In this document: piece by piece, positions 1-9,971 of the stretch | Position numbering within the stretch: the stretch's first letter is position 1 | Layout: each line of letters starts with the position of its first letter | Assembly (NCBI GenBank): GCA_963704875.1 | Contig: CAVPIA010000005.1 | Location: 1 to 64,000 of the forward strand | Reading direction: 5' to 3' | DNA from: CAMYOC01 sp963704875 | Lineage (GTDB): Bacteria > Pseudomonadota > Gammaproteobacteria > Steroidobacterales > XN24 | DNA length: 64,000 nt | Notes under the pieces: generated by a model | What the model was told of the DNA's origin: nothing | Databases searched by the model: none | Seen by the model: only the letters and a program-made list of their open reading frames with translations | Program-made: the position numbers and the translations under genes

Positions 1-3000
1 GATGGGGGTACGGGCACGACGTTGCCGGTCGATTTCGAGGGAGATGTTAACTCGTATGACTTCGGTCCTACCGGTGGCTTCGAGGGGGGAGCGGCCTCAG
101 TGGTTGTGAACCCGGATCAAAGCGGCATCAACACCAGTACCCAGGTCGGGCAAATGCTGAAGTACGAAGGTGCGGTCTTCGGCGGCGCCACGCTGGTGAT
201 CGAGCCGACGGCGGTGACGGCGGGCAGCTCGTTCACGATGAAGGTCTGGTCGCAGCGACCGGTGCCGGTGCTGTTGCAGCCGGAGCCGGCGGGTCCCTCT
301 GCCGCAGTTGAGGTGGGCCATGGTGGTACGGGATGGGAGGAACTGACCTTCGATCTCGGCGCTTTCTCGGACACTGTTTCCGGGATCACGCTGATCTTCG
401 ACAACGGTACTGTGGGTGCCGCGGCAACGGATCCCACCAACTGGACGTTCTACTTCGACGACATCACGCTGGTTCCGGCTGGCGGCGGTGGCGGCGGTCC
501 AACGACATTGCCGGTTGATTTCGAAGGCGCCACGGACTCCTACGACTTTGGTCCTGACGGTGGCTTTGAGGGGGGTGCGGCCTCGGTGGTTGTGAACCCG
601 GATCAAAGTGGCATCAACACCAGCGCCCAGGTCGGGCAGATGCTGAAATTCCCGGGTGCGGTCTTTGGCGGCGCGACGCTGGTGATCGAGCCGACAACGG
701 TGGAGGCGGGCAGCTCGTTTACGATGAAGGTCTGGTCGCAGCGACCGGTCCCGGTGCTGTTGCAGCCGGAACCGCAGGGTCCGGGATCCGGCATAGAAGT
801 GCAGCATGGCGGCACGGGCTGGGAGGAGCTGACGTTCTCCCTGCCGGCCTTAGCGGGAACCGTATCCGGCATCACGCTGATCTTCGACAATGGTACGCCG
901 GGTGCCGCGGATACGGATCCGGTCAACTGGACGTTCTACTTCGATGACATCACGCTGGTTCCGTCCGACGGTAGCGGCACGACGCTGCCGGTTGACTTCG
1001 AAGGCGCTACGGATTCCTACGACTTCGGTCCTGACGGTGGCTTCGAGGGTGGTGCGGCGTCGGTGGTTGTGAACCCTGACCAAAGCGGCATCAACACCAG
1101 TGCCCAGGTCGGGCAGATGCTGAAGTTCCCGGGTGCGGTCTTTGGTGGCGCCACGCTGGTGCTCGAGCCGGTGACGGTGACCGCGGGCAGCTCGTTCACG
1201 ATGAAGGTCTGGTCGCAGCGACCGGTCCCGGTGCTGTTGCAGCCGGAACCGCAGGGTCCGGGCTCCGGCATTGAAGTGCAGCATGGCGGCACGGGCTGGG
1301 AGGAGCTGACTTTCCCGCTGCCGGCGCTGGCGGGAATCGTAACCGGCATGACCGTGATCTTTGATAACGGCACGTCTGGTGCGGCGGATACAGATCCAGT
1401 CAACTGGACGTTCTATTTCGACGACATCACGCTGGTTCCGCCTGGCGGTGGTGGCGGAGAAGATTGTTCTCCGTGCACGATTGACTTCGAGCCCGGTGGC
1501 GCAGGCGCCGACTTTGGCTGGACTGTGTTCGAAAATGCGGGTGACGAAATACTTGAGATCGTTCCGAATCCGGATACGAACGGCAATATGTCGACGACGG
1601 TCGCCAGGATGACGGCACGCCAGGCAGGTGCGTTCTTCGCTGGCGCGCAGACGTTCCATCCGGATGGCGGTCCAGGTACGGCAGACATCGGGCCGTTCGA
1701 CTTCGACAGCAGCAACGCTGTGGTCAAGATCTGGGTATGGAAGTCGGTTATCAGCCCGGTCGGGATCCAGTTCGTCAACACGACCAATGGGGCTCAGCCG
1801 CCCTTGCTGGTCAGCAATACCTTGACGGATCAGTGGGAAGAACTGACGTTCGACTTTACCAGCTTCATCGGTACGACCGGCTTCGTCGACACCGATCGGC
1901 TTGTCGTGTTCCCGGACTGGAATGACGCCGGACGAACTCAGGACAACGTCGTCTACTTTGACAACATCACGTTCAACGCCGTCGGCGGCGGTGGCGGTGG
2001 CGCCCCCGTTGTCGTGTCGGATTTCGAAGGCGATCCGAACTCCTATGACTTCGGACCTGGCGGTGGCTTCGAGGGTGGTGTGTCGTCGGTGATTGCGAAC
2101 CCGCAGTCGAACGGCATCAATACCAGCGGCCAGGTCGTGCAGATGCAGAAGTTTCCTGGTGCCGTTTTCGGCGGCAGCACCCTGGCATTGGCCAGCCCAC
2201 TGGATGTTGCGGCGGGCAGCTCGTTTACGATGAAGGTCTGGTCGCAGCGACCGGTCCCGGTGCTGTTTCAACCGGAACCGCAGGGCCCGGCCTTCGCTGT
2301 TGAGGTGGGCCATGGTGGCACCGGTTGGGAGGAGTTAACCTTCTCCTTCCCGACCCTGTCGGGGACTGTATCCGGTATTACTGTGATCTTTGACAACGGT
2401 ACTGCAGGTGCCGCGGACACGGATCCCACCAACTGGACGTTCTACTACGACGACATCACGCTCATTCCGCCTGGAGGCGGTGGTGGTGGCGGTGGCGGTG
2501 GTGGCAGTTTTGCGCCGATCACCTTCGACGATCCGTTGATCACCTATACGCTGACGGACTTTGGCGGTAATGCCTCGACGGTAACGAATGATCCGGCCGG
2601 TGGCATGAACATGGTGGTGCAGGTGTTGAAGTCCGGCGTCGCCGAGCTGTGGGCGGGGACGACGGTATCGACGGAGCCGAATGAGGCGATCCCGACGATC
2701 CCGCTGGATGCGTCGAACACGCAGATGACGGTGCGGGTGTGGTCACCCGATGCGGGGATCCCGGTGCGTCTGAAGATAGAGGATGCGTCGGACAACACGA
2801 TCACGGTGGAGACCGAGGCGGTGACGACAGTCGCCGGGGCCTGGGAGACGCTGACGTTCGACTTTGCCAACGAGGCGCCAGGAACAGCGGCGTTTAATCC
2901 GGCGAACACGTACAACAAGCTGTCGATCTTCTTCAACTTCGGCACCACCGGTGCAGAGGCGGGTGAGAAGACCTACTACTTTGACGATATCGAAGTGGTC

Positions 3001-4092
3001 GCAGCTGGCGGCGGCGGTGGTGGCGGCAGTTTTGCGCCGATCACCTTTGACGATCCGGCGGTCACGTATACGCTGATCGACTTCGGTGGCAACGGCTCGA
3101 TGGTACTGATCGATCCGACCGATGCGACTAATATGGTCGTGCAGACGATCAAGTCCGACGTCGCCGAGCTGTGGGCGGGGACGACGGTGTCGACGGAGCC
3201 GAACGACGCGATCCCGACCTTGCCGCTGGATGCGTCGAACACGCAGATGACGGTGCGGGTGTGGTCACCCGATGCGGGGATCCCGGTGCGTCTGAAGATA
3301 GAGGATGCGTCGGACAACACGATCACGGTGGAGACCGAGGCGGTGACGACAGTCGCCGGGGCCTGGGAGACGCTGACGTTCGACTTTGCCAACGAGGCGC
3401 CAGGAACAGCGGCGTTTAATCCGGCGAACACGTACAACAAGCTGTCGATCTTCTTCAACTTCGGCACCACCGGTGCAGAGGCGGGTGAGAAGACCTACTA
3501 CTTTGACGATATCGAAGTGGTCGGAGCCGGCGGAGGTGGCGGCGGCGGTGGTGGTGGCGGAGAAGATTGTTCTCCGTGCACGATTGACTTCGAGCCTGGT
3601 GGCGCAGGCGCCGACTTTGGCTGGACTGTGTTCGAAAATGCGGGTGACGAAATACTTGAGATCGTTCCGAATCCGGATACGAACGGCAATATGTCGACGA
3701 CGGTCGCCAGGATGACGGCACGCCAGGCAGGTGCGTTCTTCGCTGGCGCGCAGACGTTCCATCCGGACGGCGGTCCAGGTACGGCAGACATCGGGCCGTT
3801 TGACTTCGACAGCAGCAACGCTGTGGTCAAGATCTGGGTATGGAAGTCGGTTATCAGCCCGGTCGGGATCCAGTTCGTCAACACGACCAATGGGGCTCAG
3901 CCGCCCTTGCTGGTCAGCAATACCTTGACGGATCAGTGGGAAGAACTGACGTTCGACTTTACCAGCTTCATCGGCTCGACTGGCTTCGTCGACACCGATC
4001 GGCTTGTCGTGTTCCCGGACTGGAATGACGCCGGACGAACTCAGGACAACATCGTCTACTTTGACAGCATCACGTTCTCCCCGAGTCTCTGA
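1..4092 (+). CDS. Giant modular carbohydrate-binding-like repeat protein (5' end outside window)
   Basis: The frame is open to base 1, so the true start and any signal peptide lie upstream. About 1,363 residues are visible, built of eight roughly 150-residue modules joined by Gly-rich linkers. The order is A (22-477), A (508-963), A (985-1440), B (1459-1974), A (about 2010-2469), C (about 2508-3000), C (about 3030-3522), B (3562-4089). Each module starts with a DFE or TFDDP strand, carries a W-E-E/T-L-T-F strand and ends with a Y-F/Y-F-D-D/N/S-I strand. This pattern is typical of beta-sandwich carbohydrate-binding modules. The B modules hold a CSPC pair. No catalytic residues and no C-terminal sorting signal are visible; the protein ends in SPSL. 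The gene lies 121 bp upstream of a glycosidase. Role in capturing polysaccharide at or outside the surface is inferred; no CBM family can be assigned by eye. Confidence 0.85.
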   Translation, partial: DGGTGTTLPVDFEGDVNSYDFGPTGGFEGGAASVVVNPDQSGINTSTQVGQMLKYEGAVFGGATLVIEPTAVTAGSSFTMKVWSQRPVPVLLQPEPAGPSAAVEVGHGGTGWEELTFDLGAFSDTVSGITLIFDNGTVGAAATDPTNWTFYFDDITLVPAGGGGGGPTTLPVDFEGATDSYDFGPDGGFEGGAASVVVNPDQSGINTSAQVGQMLKFPGAVFGGATLVIEPTTVEAGSSFTMKVWSQRPVPVLLQPEPQGPGSGIEVQHGGTGWEELTFSLPALAGTVSGITLIFDNGTPGAADTDPVNWTFYFDDITLVPSDGSGTTLPVDFEGATDSYDFGPDGGFEGGAASVVVNPDQSGINTSAQVGQMLKFPGAVFGGATLVLEPVTVTAGSSFTMKVWSQRPVPVLLQPEPQGPGSGIEVQHGGTGWEELTFPLPALAGIVTGMTVIFDNGTSGAADTDPVNWTFYFDDITLVPPGGGGGEDCSPCTIDFEPGGAGADFGWTVFENAGDEILEIVPNPDTNGNMSTTVARMTARQAGAFFAGAQTFHPDGGPGTADIGPFDFDSSNAVVKIWVWKSVISPVGIQFVNTTNGAQPPLLVSNTLTDQWEELTFDFTSFIGTTGFVDTDRLVVFPDWNDAGRTQDNVVYFDNITFNAVGGGGGGAPVVVSDFEGDPNSYDFGPGGGFEGGVSSVIANPQSNGINTSGQVVQMQKFPGAVFGGSTLALASPLDVAAGSSFTMKVWSQRPVPVLFQPEPQGPAFAVEVGHGGTGWEELTFSFPTLSGTVSGITVIFDNGTAGAADTDPTNWTFYYDDITLIPPGGGGGGGGGGGSFAPITFDDPLITYTLTDFGGNASTVTNDPAGGMNMVVQVLKSGVAELWAGTTVSTEPNEAIPTIPLDASNTQMTVRVWSPDAGIPVRLKIEDASDNTITVETEAVTTVAGAWETLTFDFANEAPGTAAFNPANTYNKLSIFFNFGTTGAEAGEKTYYFDDIEVVAAGGGGGGGSFAPITFDDPAVTYTLIDFGGNGSMVLIDPTDATNMVVQTIKSDVAELWAGTTVSTEPNDAIPTLPLDASNTQMTVRVWSPDAGIPVRLKIEDASDNTITVETEAVTTVAGAWETLTFDFANEAPGTAAFNPANTYNKLSIFFNFGTTGAEAGEKTYYFDDIEVVGAGGGGGGGGGGGEDCSPCTIDFEPGGAGADFGWTVFENAGDEILEIVPNPDTNGNMSTTVARMTARQAGAFFAGAQTFHPDGGPGTADIGPFDFDSSNAVVKIWVWKSVISPVGIQFVNTTNGAQPPLLVSNTLTDQWEELTFDFTSFIGSTGFVDTDRLVVFPDWNDAGRTQDNIVYFDSITFSPSL
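3163..3522 (+). repeat. Second copy of a 360-bp C-module segment (first copy 2641-3000)
   Basis: The C-terminal two thirds of module C1 (2641-3000) and C2 (3163-3522) are nearly identical at the DNA level, offset by 522 bp. The N-terminal third of each module has diverged. This patchwork suggests partial gene conversion rather than a simple whole-module duplication. Confidence 0.88.
3562..4077 (+). repeat. Second copy of a 516-bp B module (first copy 1459-1974)
   Basis: The DNA of the two B modules is almost identical over the full 516 bp, offset by 2,103 bp. I see only a handful of substitutions, for example around the GT-versus-GS change after FIG and the D-N-I versus D-S-I change near the end. 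This points to recent duplication or gene conversion, or to a region prone to mis-assembly. Confidence 0.9.
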
Positions 4093-4213
4093 GTGTCAGC
4101 TGGGCTTACTCGAATGACGTATATGCTCGGATCCCCTGGTGTGCGCGGCGGAGACGCCGCGCCTTCCAGGTCTCCTTCACTTATTTAACATCGACAATAA
4201 AAGAGTGGTCGCT

Positions 4214-7200
4214 ATGGCTGGATCAAGCTTCCTCGAGTCCATCAAGAAAATCTGCAGCATTCTGACTGTCATCCTGGCCATATCCGCTCCGCTGATGAGT
4301 CAGGCCCAGGCAGCCGATGTCGTCACGACGTACAAGGACGAAAACGGCTGGAAACTGAAGGTCAACGGCAGCGACTTCTACGTCAAGGGTGTGGTCTGGG
4401 GCTATTCGCCGAGAAACCAGAATTACACCTACAACCTCTGGGGCGAGTCTGATGAATTCATCAGAGACGTCCTCGACTATGACTTTGGGCTGATGAAAGC
4501 GGCCGGCGTCAACGCGGTGCGCAGTTTTGCCATGATCCCTCCCAAGTGGATTACCTATGTCTACCAGGAGCACGGCATCATGACCGTGGTTAACCCGTTG
4601 ATGGGCCGCTACGGCGCCACCATTGGCGGCAGGTGGGTTCCGAACACCGATTATTCCGATGAGCTCACCCGGGCCACGCTGAAAGCCGAGGTGCTGGAGA
4701 TAGTCGAAAGATACAAAAATACGCCGGGTGTGCTGATGTTCGCGCTTGGTAACGAAAGCAATTATGGCCTGTCCTGGTCGAGCTTCGAAATCGAAAATCT
4801 GCCCGAGGGCGAGCGCAACACAGAGAAAGCGAAATACCTGTATAGCCTGTTCAACGAAGTGATGAAGGCCGGCAAGACCATCGCCCCGAATCACCCATTC
4901 ACCATCGTCAATGGCGATATCCAGTACATCGATCTGATCGCCGAGTACTGCACCGATATGGACCTGTTGGGCAGTAATGCATACCGGGGCAAGAGCTTTA
5001 CCAGCTTGTGGAAAGACGTCGACGAGAAGCTCGATCTGCCGGTGGTGTTCTTCGAGTTTGGTAGCGATGCATTCAACGCACGGACCGGCCAGGAAGATCA
5101 GAAGGCGCAGGCCGAAATACTGAAATACCAGTGGCAGGAGATGTACAACAAGAGCTATGGCAATGGTGAAGAGGGTAACGCGGTAGGCGGTTTCGTTTTC
5201 GAGTGGCGTGACGAGTGGTGGAAGTTCAAGCAGGTAGAGAACCTCGATATACAGGACAAGAATGCATCCTGGTCTAATCAGGCCTATCCGTTCGACTGGG
5301 CGCCAGGGCAGAACAACATGAACGAGGAGTGGTTTGGCATCACTGCTCTGGGTCTGCCCAATTCCGACGGCGTCTATACCGCGATCCCGAGGATGGCCTA
5401 CGACGTGCTGGCAGAGATCTGGGCCATGGACCCCTACACGTACAAGAAGACGGCGATCAATCAGGATATCGATAGCATCAACATGGAGTATCTCGAGCTC
5501 AAGAGCGACGTGCGGATGCTCAAGAGCGAGAGTGTGGAAGCGAAGAAGATTCTGCATTTCGAGGGCGGCAGTTTGCGTACCGAACTGGTGCTGAAGGGAA
5601 CTCAGGCCGGTATCGACAACCAGACCGGCGTCGGCAGCGAATTCTCCGATGGCGAGATGGTCTTCCTGGATTTCGGCTTCGCGCCGACCGACAAGATCGA
5701 CGGGCAGTTTTCGCTGAATGTCCTGGGCAATGTCGCCGACACAGAGCCCTTGGAACTACAGTATGGCCGCCGCGGCAATCCCATTACTGTGGTAGCCGTG
5801 GAAGACGTGGGCGGCACGGTGCCGGTAGAAACGGAGGTCCAACTGAACAGTCGTGACCGTATCGAGATCTATGATTTCAGTGCGGAGTATCGCGGAGAGT
5901 TCTTCAATCTGGAGGCGTTCTATCACACGCCGCGCTATCACTGGGGTTACGAAGGCGATTTCTACGGCCTGGTCCGAGAGACCACTGACCTTGCCGGGCA
6001 GGACATCTGGAATGCCAAGGCACCACAGGGCGTAGAGTTTGATTTCAAGGGCAAGCTCGAGGGACTCAAGCTGCTTGCTGGCCCGGAAGTCTACTGGGGG
6101 GCAAACCCGAAGGTGGTTGTCAAATACAGCAACACCTTCAAGAATACCGACTGGACATTCATGCATTCGGATGATCTGGCGGTGGCCAATAACTCGGCGA
6201 CGGCGACTGCGGTCACCGAGGAAAAATTGCGCCAGACGACGCTGTATACGAAGACCGAATTTACCGATGACATCGCTCTGGAGCTTGGCGGTATTATCGG
6301 AGGTCCGAACAGGATCAACGACGAATATGAGCGCCAGGATGGAGACAAGATCTTCCGTAAAGAGGTCGAGTTCGAGGATACGCTGGGCCTGAAGACCCGG
6401 CTGACCTTCCCGGTGCTGGGCGCTCAGGCGTATGTCGCCGGCAACTATGCCGGCCTGGTCGCTGATGGCGGCGCACCGCTGCGGGAATTCGGCACGCGCT
6501 TGCCGTATGCGGAGCAGGGCAACAAGCAGGAGTTTGATGCCGGCGTGATGATGAATTTCGGCAACTGGATGGTGTTTCCCCGAATTCTTTATCGCGACAA
6601 TATTGAAAATGCGCTGCCCAATCGACCGCCATCCATCGAAAACGGAGAACTCACGCCCGGGACCAAACCGCGGAACCTCACGGATTCTCCTTTTGCAGTG
6701 CTGGATAACAGGAAGGTCAGAGCCGCAGAGCTTTTCGTGACCTTTGACCCCACCGGTGCGACGCCCTTTTACGACTGGGATAACGATGTCCGGGAAGACG
6801 CCGGATTCGCGTTCAATGTCGGGCTCAATTACTCGGCCTTCCGCTCAGATACCGATGCCTATGAGTTCTTCTTCGAGCCAGAGGGTGTCAATGCGCCGTT
6901 CGCTGCCGGACTCCCGGCAAAAGACACCTGGGAGGTGTCGAGCCGGATGGTCTTCAACCCGCGTAACGACCTGACCCTGGTGACCAATCTCGTCGGCGGA
7001 TACCTGCAATCAACGGGCGATCCGACCGGGGGTACGCGTGAGTTCTACGAGACAGACGTCAAGCTCGTTTTTCGCAAGAGACACATCCTGTCCGGCTACG
7101 CCAAGTACAACGCCTTTGGACCGTATGACTTCCATCGGCAGTTCAACATCACGTTCCCCTATCAATATAAACTGGACTATGCGTTTCTGCTGGACGAGTT

Positions 7201-7345
7201 ATATGATCCGCTGCATTCAAGCAAGATCGGTATCCGGGGTCTGTTGAGAGGGGTCAATGATGAGTCCCCAACCAACGAGTTCGGAGAGGATGGTGAAAAC
7301 GAATATCTGTGGCAGGTCGTCACCTATTTCACCTGGACGTTCTAG
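4214..7345 (+). CDS. Clan GH-A-type glycoside hydrolase fused to an outer-membrane beta-barrel
   Basis: 1,043 residues from ATG 4214. The frame opens upstream at a GTG at 4139, but only from 4214 does a clean signal peptide follow (residues 1-34, ending AQAA). Residues about 40-420 look like a TIM-barrel glycosidase. GNESN supplies the likely acid/base Glu181 and FFEFG the likely nucleophile Glu281, the 100-residue spacing expected of clan GH-A. From about residue 450 the protein is rich in short amphipathic strands, many Tyr/Phe/Trp and Asp/Asn-rich loops. It ends YFTWTF, with a terminal Phe preceded by alternating aromatics, the classic outer-membrane barrel insertion signal. The predicted layout is an enzyme anchored in the outer membrane by its own barrel. 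A lipoprotein and a second glycosidase follow in an apparent operon (33-nt gap, then 4-nt overlap). Substrate is unknown; a beta-glucan such as laminarin is only a guess from the neighbouring GH3 gene. Confidence 0.8.
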   Translation: MAGSSFLESIKKICSILTVILAISAPLMSQAQAADVVTTYKDENGWKLKVNGSDFYVKGVVWGYSPRNQNYTYNLWGESDEFIRDVLDYDFGLMKAAGVNAVRSFAMIPPKWITYVYQEHGIMTVVNPLMGRYGATIGGRWVPNTDYSDELTRATLKAEVLEIVERYKNTPGVLMFALGNESNYGLSWSSFEIENLPEGERNTEKAKYLYSLFNEVMKAGKTIAPNHPFTIVNGDIQYIDLIAEYCTDMDLLGSNAYRGKSFTSLWKDVDEKLDLPVVFFEFGSDAFNARTGQEDQKAQAEILKYQWQEMYNKSYGNGEEGNAVGGFVFEWRDEWWKFKQVENLDIQDKNASWSNQAYPFDWAPGQNNMNEEWFGITALGLPNSDGVYTAIPRMAYDVLAEIWAMDPYTYKKTAINQDIDSINMEYLELKSDVRMLKSESVEAKKILHFEGGSLRTELVLKGTQAGIDNQTGVGSEFSDGEMVFLDFGFAPTDKIDGQFSLNVLGNVADTEPLELQYGRRGNPITVVAVEDVGGTVPVETEVQLNSRDRIEIYDFSAEYRGEFFNLEAFYHTPRYHWGYEGDFYGLVRETTDLAGQDIWNAKAPQGVEFDFKGKLEGLKLLAGPEVYWGANPKVVVKYSNTFKNTDWTFMHSDDLAVANNSATATAVTEEKLRQTTLYTKTEFTDDIALELGGIIGGPNRINDEYERQDGDKIFRKEVEFEDTLGLKTRLTFPVLGAQAYVAGNYAGLVADGGAPLREFGTRLPYAEQGNKQEFDAGVMMNFGNWMVFPRILYRDNIENALPNRPPSIENGELTPGTKPRNLTDSPFAVLDNRKVRAAELFVTFDPTGATPFYDWDNDVREDAGFAFNVGLNYSAFRSDTDAYEFFFEPEGVNAPFAAGLPAKDTWEVSSRMVFNPRNDLTLVTNLVGGYLQSTGDPTGGTREFYETDVKLVFRKRHILSGYAKYNAFGPYDFHRQFNITFPYQYKLDYAFLLDELYDPLHSSKIGIRGLLRGVNDESPTNEFGEDGENEYLWQVVTYFTWTF

Positions 7346-7378
7346 CAAAAGAGCATGTACTGTCGAGGAAATCCTAAT

Positions 7379-8105
7379 ATGAGAAACCGTCATTCAAGAG
7401 GTCTGATTCCGGCTGCCTTCCGGTTACCGTTGATCGTGTTGTTCGGTCTGGCCACCGCATCTTGTGGTGGAGACAACAGTGGTGGCACTGAAATCACGAC
7501 CATACCGCTGCCCACCGATACCCTGCTCAACCTGCAGTGCGAGGATGTGGGTATCGGTCCGGAAAAGTGTGTGCTCAATGATCCGGCGAACCCGTACGCT
7601 ACAGCGATCATCAATGAGTTCGACGTCAATAACCCCGATGCGGATACAAAATTCGATCTGGCCAACAATATTCCTGCTGGCCGCACCGGGGCCAAGGCGA
7701 GGTTCTATCTGTGGGCGACCGCGCTCGCGCGGCGAGCCTCCGGAGAGAATCAGTGGTATACCGCGCGGGCCCTGCACGAGTTGTTCAATTACAACGACGA
7801 TCCGCTGATCCAGGCCCAGGCGCTTGAAGGCCTACCGTTCAGTGCTGGACAATTTCTTCGGCTCCGCGACGTTTTTCGAGTGCTGTGCGAATCTGGATCC
7901 CAACGGCGACCCGGTGCCTTTCTCGATACCACTGAACGAATTGACCGCAGACGATCTGTACAGGACAGATGCCACAGGCTGGGCCCGACTGATTCCGGGC
8001 GATCCGCTGCTGGCGATCTCAACCATGGCGGATTGGGGCTACAGCTATCAACCCGCCACGCCGCCAAGTTATGACAATGGCGTCGTGTCCGTAAACGACG
8101 GTTGA
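7379..8105 (+). pseudogene. Hypothetical lipoprotein, interrupted by a one-base insertion
   Basis: The start at ATG 7379 is preceded by a GAGGA ribosome-binding site. The N-terminus has a lipoprotein signal with Cys in the ATASC context, so the product should be membrane-anchored in the periplasm or outer membrane. The frame then carries on to 7823-7824 (TT), where deleting one T joins it to the downstream frame ending at the TGA at 8105. The joined product is about 241 residues, with a central segment TARALHELFNYNDDP and a C-terminal segment including ECCANLDPNGDP. I do not recognise the family. It sits between the barrel glycosidase and the second glycosidase, and its stop overlaps the next gene's TTG start, so it is likely a component of the same polysaccharide system. 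Unless the insertion is an artefact, the gene is broken. Confidence 0.7.
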
Positions 8106-9967
8106 GAAATCCGGCCAGCGATCTGATCCGTGGTTTCGCCGGGCACAGCAGCCGTCCGGGCGATCGGCCGACGGGTCGGATCGCCGGTTTGTTCTTGTGG
8201 CTTTCGGCCATGCTGGCCAGCCTGTCCCTGTGGCCATCTGATGCTCTGGCTGAAGCGATCCCGGTAGAACTGCGACCGACCGCCCAAGGCTGGCAATTGC
8301 TGCGCGGCGGTGAGCCTTACTTTATTCGCGGCGCGGGCGGGACAGCTTCATTGGCCCAGCTGGCAGCGGCCGGCGCAAACTCGATCCGCACATGGGACGG
8401 CAAGGACATCGACGGCCGTCTGGATGAGGCGCACGCGCTCGGATTGTCAGTCACCGTCGGCATCTGGCTTGGCCACGAGCGCCACGGATTCAGCTACCAG
8501 GACGAAACCCAGGTGCGCGAGCAACTCGAGCGCGCGCGCCAGATCGTGCTGCGTTACAAGGATCATCCCGCGGTCCTGATGTGGGGGATCGGTAACGAGA
8601 TGGAGGGCTTCGAGTCGGGCGACGATCCGACTATCTGGACGGCAGTCAACGATATTGCCGAGATGGTCAAGGAAATCGACCCGGCCCATCCGACCATGAC
8701 CGTCACCGCCGAGATCGGCGGCGGGCGCATAAAGAGCATCAACGAGCATTGCCCGGCGATCGATATTCACGGCATCAACGCTTACGGTGGGGCCCCGTCT
8801 CTGGTCGAGCGCTACCGCGCCGCTGGTGGAAGCAAACCGTTTGTGCTCACCGAGTTTGGACCGCCGGGATCTTGGGAGGTCGGGGAGAGCGCATGGGGTG
8901 CGCCGTTTGAGTTGACCAGTACCGAGAAATCCGCGTTTTACCGGCGCAGTTACCAGCAAAGTGTGGCCGGCGCGCCGGGCCTCTCGCTGGGCTCATATGT
9001 GTTCACCTGGGGCTGGAAGATGGAGGCCACCGCGACCTGGTTCGGCATGTTCCTCCCGGACGGCTCACGACTTGCGGCGGTCGATACGATGACCAAACTT
9101 TGGTCCGGGAGTCCGCCAGCCGATCTCGCGCCGACCGTCAAGCCACTTGTCGTCGAGGGTCAGACCGAGACCGATCCGGGTGACGAAGTCCAGGTTGGTG
9201 CAAACATTGCAGATCCGGAGGGTGGTGTGATCCGCGCACAGTGGGTATTGCGCCCCGAGGCTGCGGAACACAACACGGGTGGCGACTTCCGGGCGATGTT
9301 GCCAGACATCGACGGCGCGATCCTGGAGAGCGATACCACCGGCGCTCGGATACAGATGCCCCAGGAACCCGGGCCCTATCGACTCTTTCTGTACGCCTAT
9401 GACGAGGCGGGCAATGCGGCGACTGCGAATATACCGCTGCTGGTCAAGGGCGAGCGCCGCACGCTGCTCCCGGTGGTGGTCTACGAGGACGGCTTTGAGG
9501 GTATGCGCTGGATTCCGTCCGGGTGGATGGGATCAACCGACGCGCTGACTCTGGACGGGGCCCACGCCGGCAATCCGCATTCAGGCACCGCCTGTATCAA
9601 GATGCGCTACCAAGGCGATGGCGGCTGGGTCGGCGTCGCCTGGCAGCATCCTGTCAATAACTGGGGCGGCCAGGAAGGCGGCTTTGATCTCACCGGCGCA
9701 ACAACACTGGAGTTGTGGGCCCGCGGCGAATACGGCGGTGAAAAAATCGACATCGGCGTCGGACTGCTCGGTAAGGAAAAGGCTTATCCGGATTCAGGCA
9801 TGACCAGCGTCAAGGGCATCGTCCTTGACAAGGACTGGCAGCGCTACGAAATCCCGCTGACGGAGGTAGACCTGTCGAGCATCAAGACAGGATTTGTGGT
9901 CAGCCTGATCGGACGTCACGGGTCCTCTGTCACCGTGTACCTCGACGACATCCGTTTCGTGCGCTGA
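8102..9967 (+). CDS. Exported clan GH-A-type glycoside hydrolase with C-terminal carbohydrate-binding-like module
   Basis: 621 residues from the TTG at 8102, which overlaps the preceding TGA; this suggests translational coupling. A later in-frame start inside the signal peptide region cannot be excluded. A hydrophobic signal segment spans about residues 26-50 (ending ALAEA). The catalytic domain (about 55-340) carries IGNEM with likely acid/base Glu166, and LTEFG with likely nucleophile Glu251. A short Ig-like region follows (about 350-455). Residues about 460-621 form a module opening YEDGFEGMRW and ending VYLDDIRFV, of the CBM11/CIA30-like beta-sandwich type. The catalytic domain closely resembles the lipoprotein enzyme encoded at 12709-14055; both share SAWGAP/TAWGAP and a TSTEK segment. 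Its likely role is periplasmic or extracellular glycan cleavage; the family number and substrate are not assignable here. Confidence 0.82.
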   Translation: MRNPASDLIRGFAGHSSRPGDRPTGRIAGLFLWLSAMLASLSLWPSDALAEAIPVELRPTAQGWQLLRGGEPYFIRGAGGTASLAQLAAAGANSIRTWDGKDIDGRLDEAHALGLSVTVGIWLGHERHGFSYQDETQVREQLERARQIVLRYKDHPAVLMWGIGNEMEGFESGDDPTIWTAVNDIAEMVKEIDPAHPTMTVTAEIGGGRIKSINEHCPAIDIHGINAYGGAPSLVERYRAAGGSKPFVLTEFGPPGSWEVGESAWGAPFELTSTEKSAFYRRSYQQSVAGAPGLSLGSYVFTWGWKMEATATWFGMFLPDGSRLAAVDTMTKLWSGSPPADLAPTVKPLVVEGQTETDPGDEVQVGANIADPEGGVIRAQWVLRPEAAEHNTGGDFRAMLPDIDGAILESDTTGARIQMPQEPGPYRLFLYAYDEAGNAATANIPLLVKGERRTLLPVVVYEDGFEGMRWIPSGWMGSTDALTLDGAHAGNPHSGTACIKMRYQGDGGWVGVAWQHPVNNWGGQEGGFDLTGATTLELWARGEYGGEKIDIGVGLLGKEKAYPDSGMTSVKGIVLDKDWQRYEIPLTEVDLSSIKTGFVVSLIGRHGSSVTVYLDDIRFVR

Positions 9968-9971
9968 GAGG

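Noticed and set aside
850..2313. Long open frame on the minus strand (487 codons) opposite the module gene
   Set aside because: It mirrors the repeats of the plus-strand protein, is Arg/His-rich and has no family features; it is an antisense shadow of GC-rich repeat DNA.
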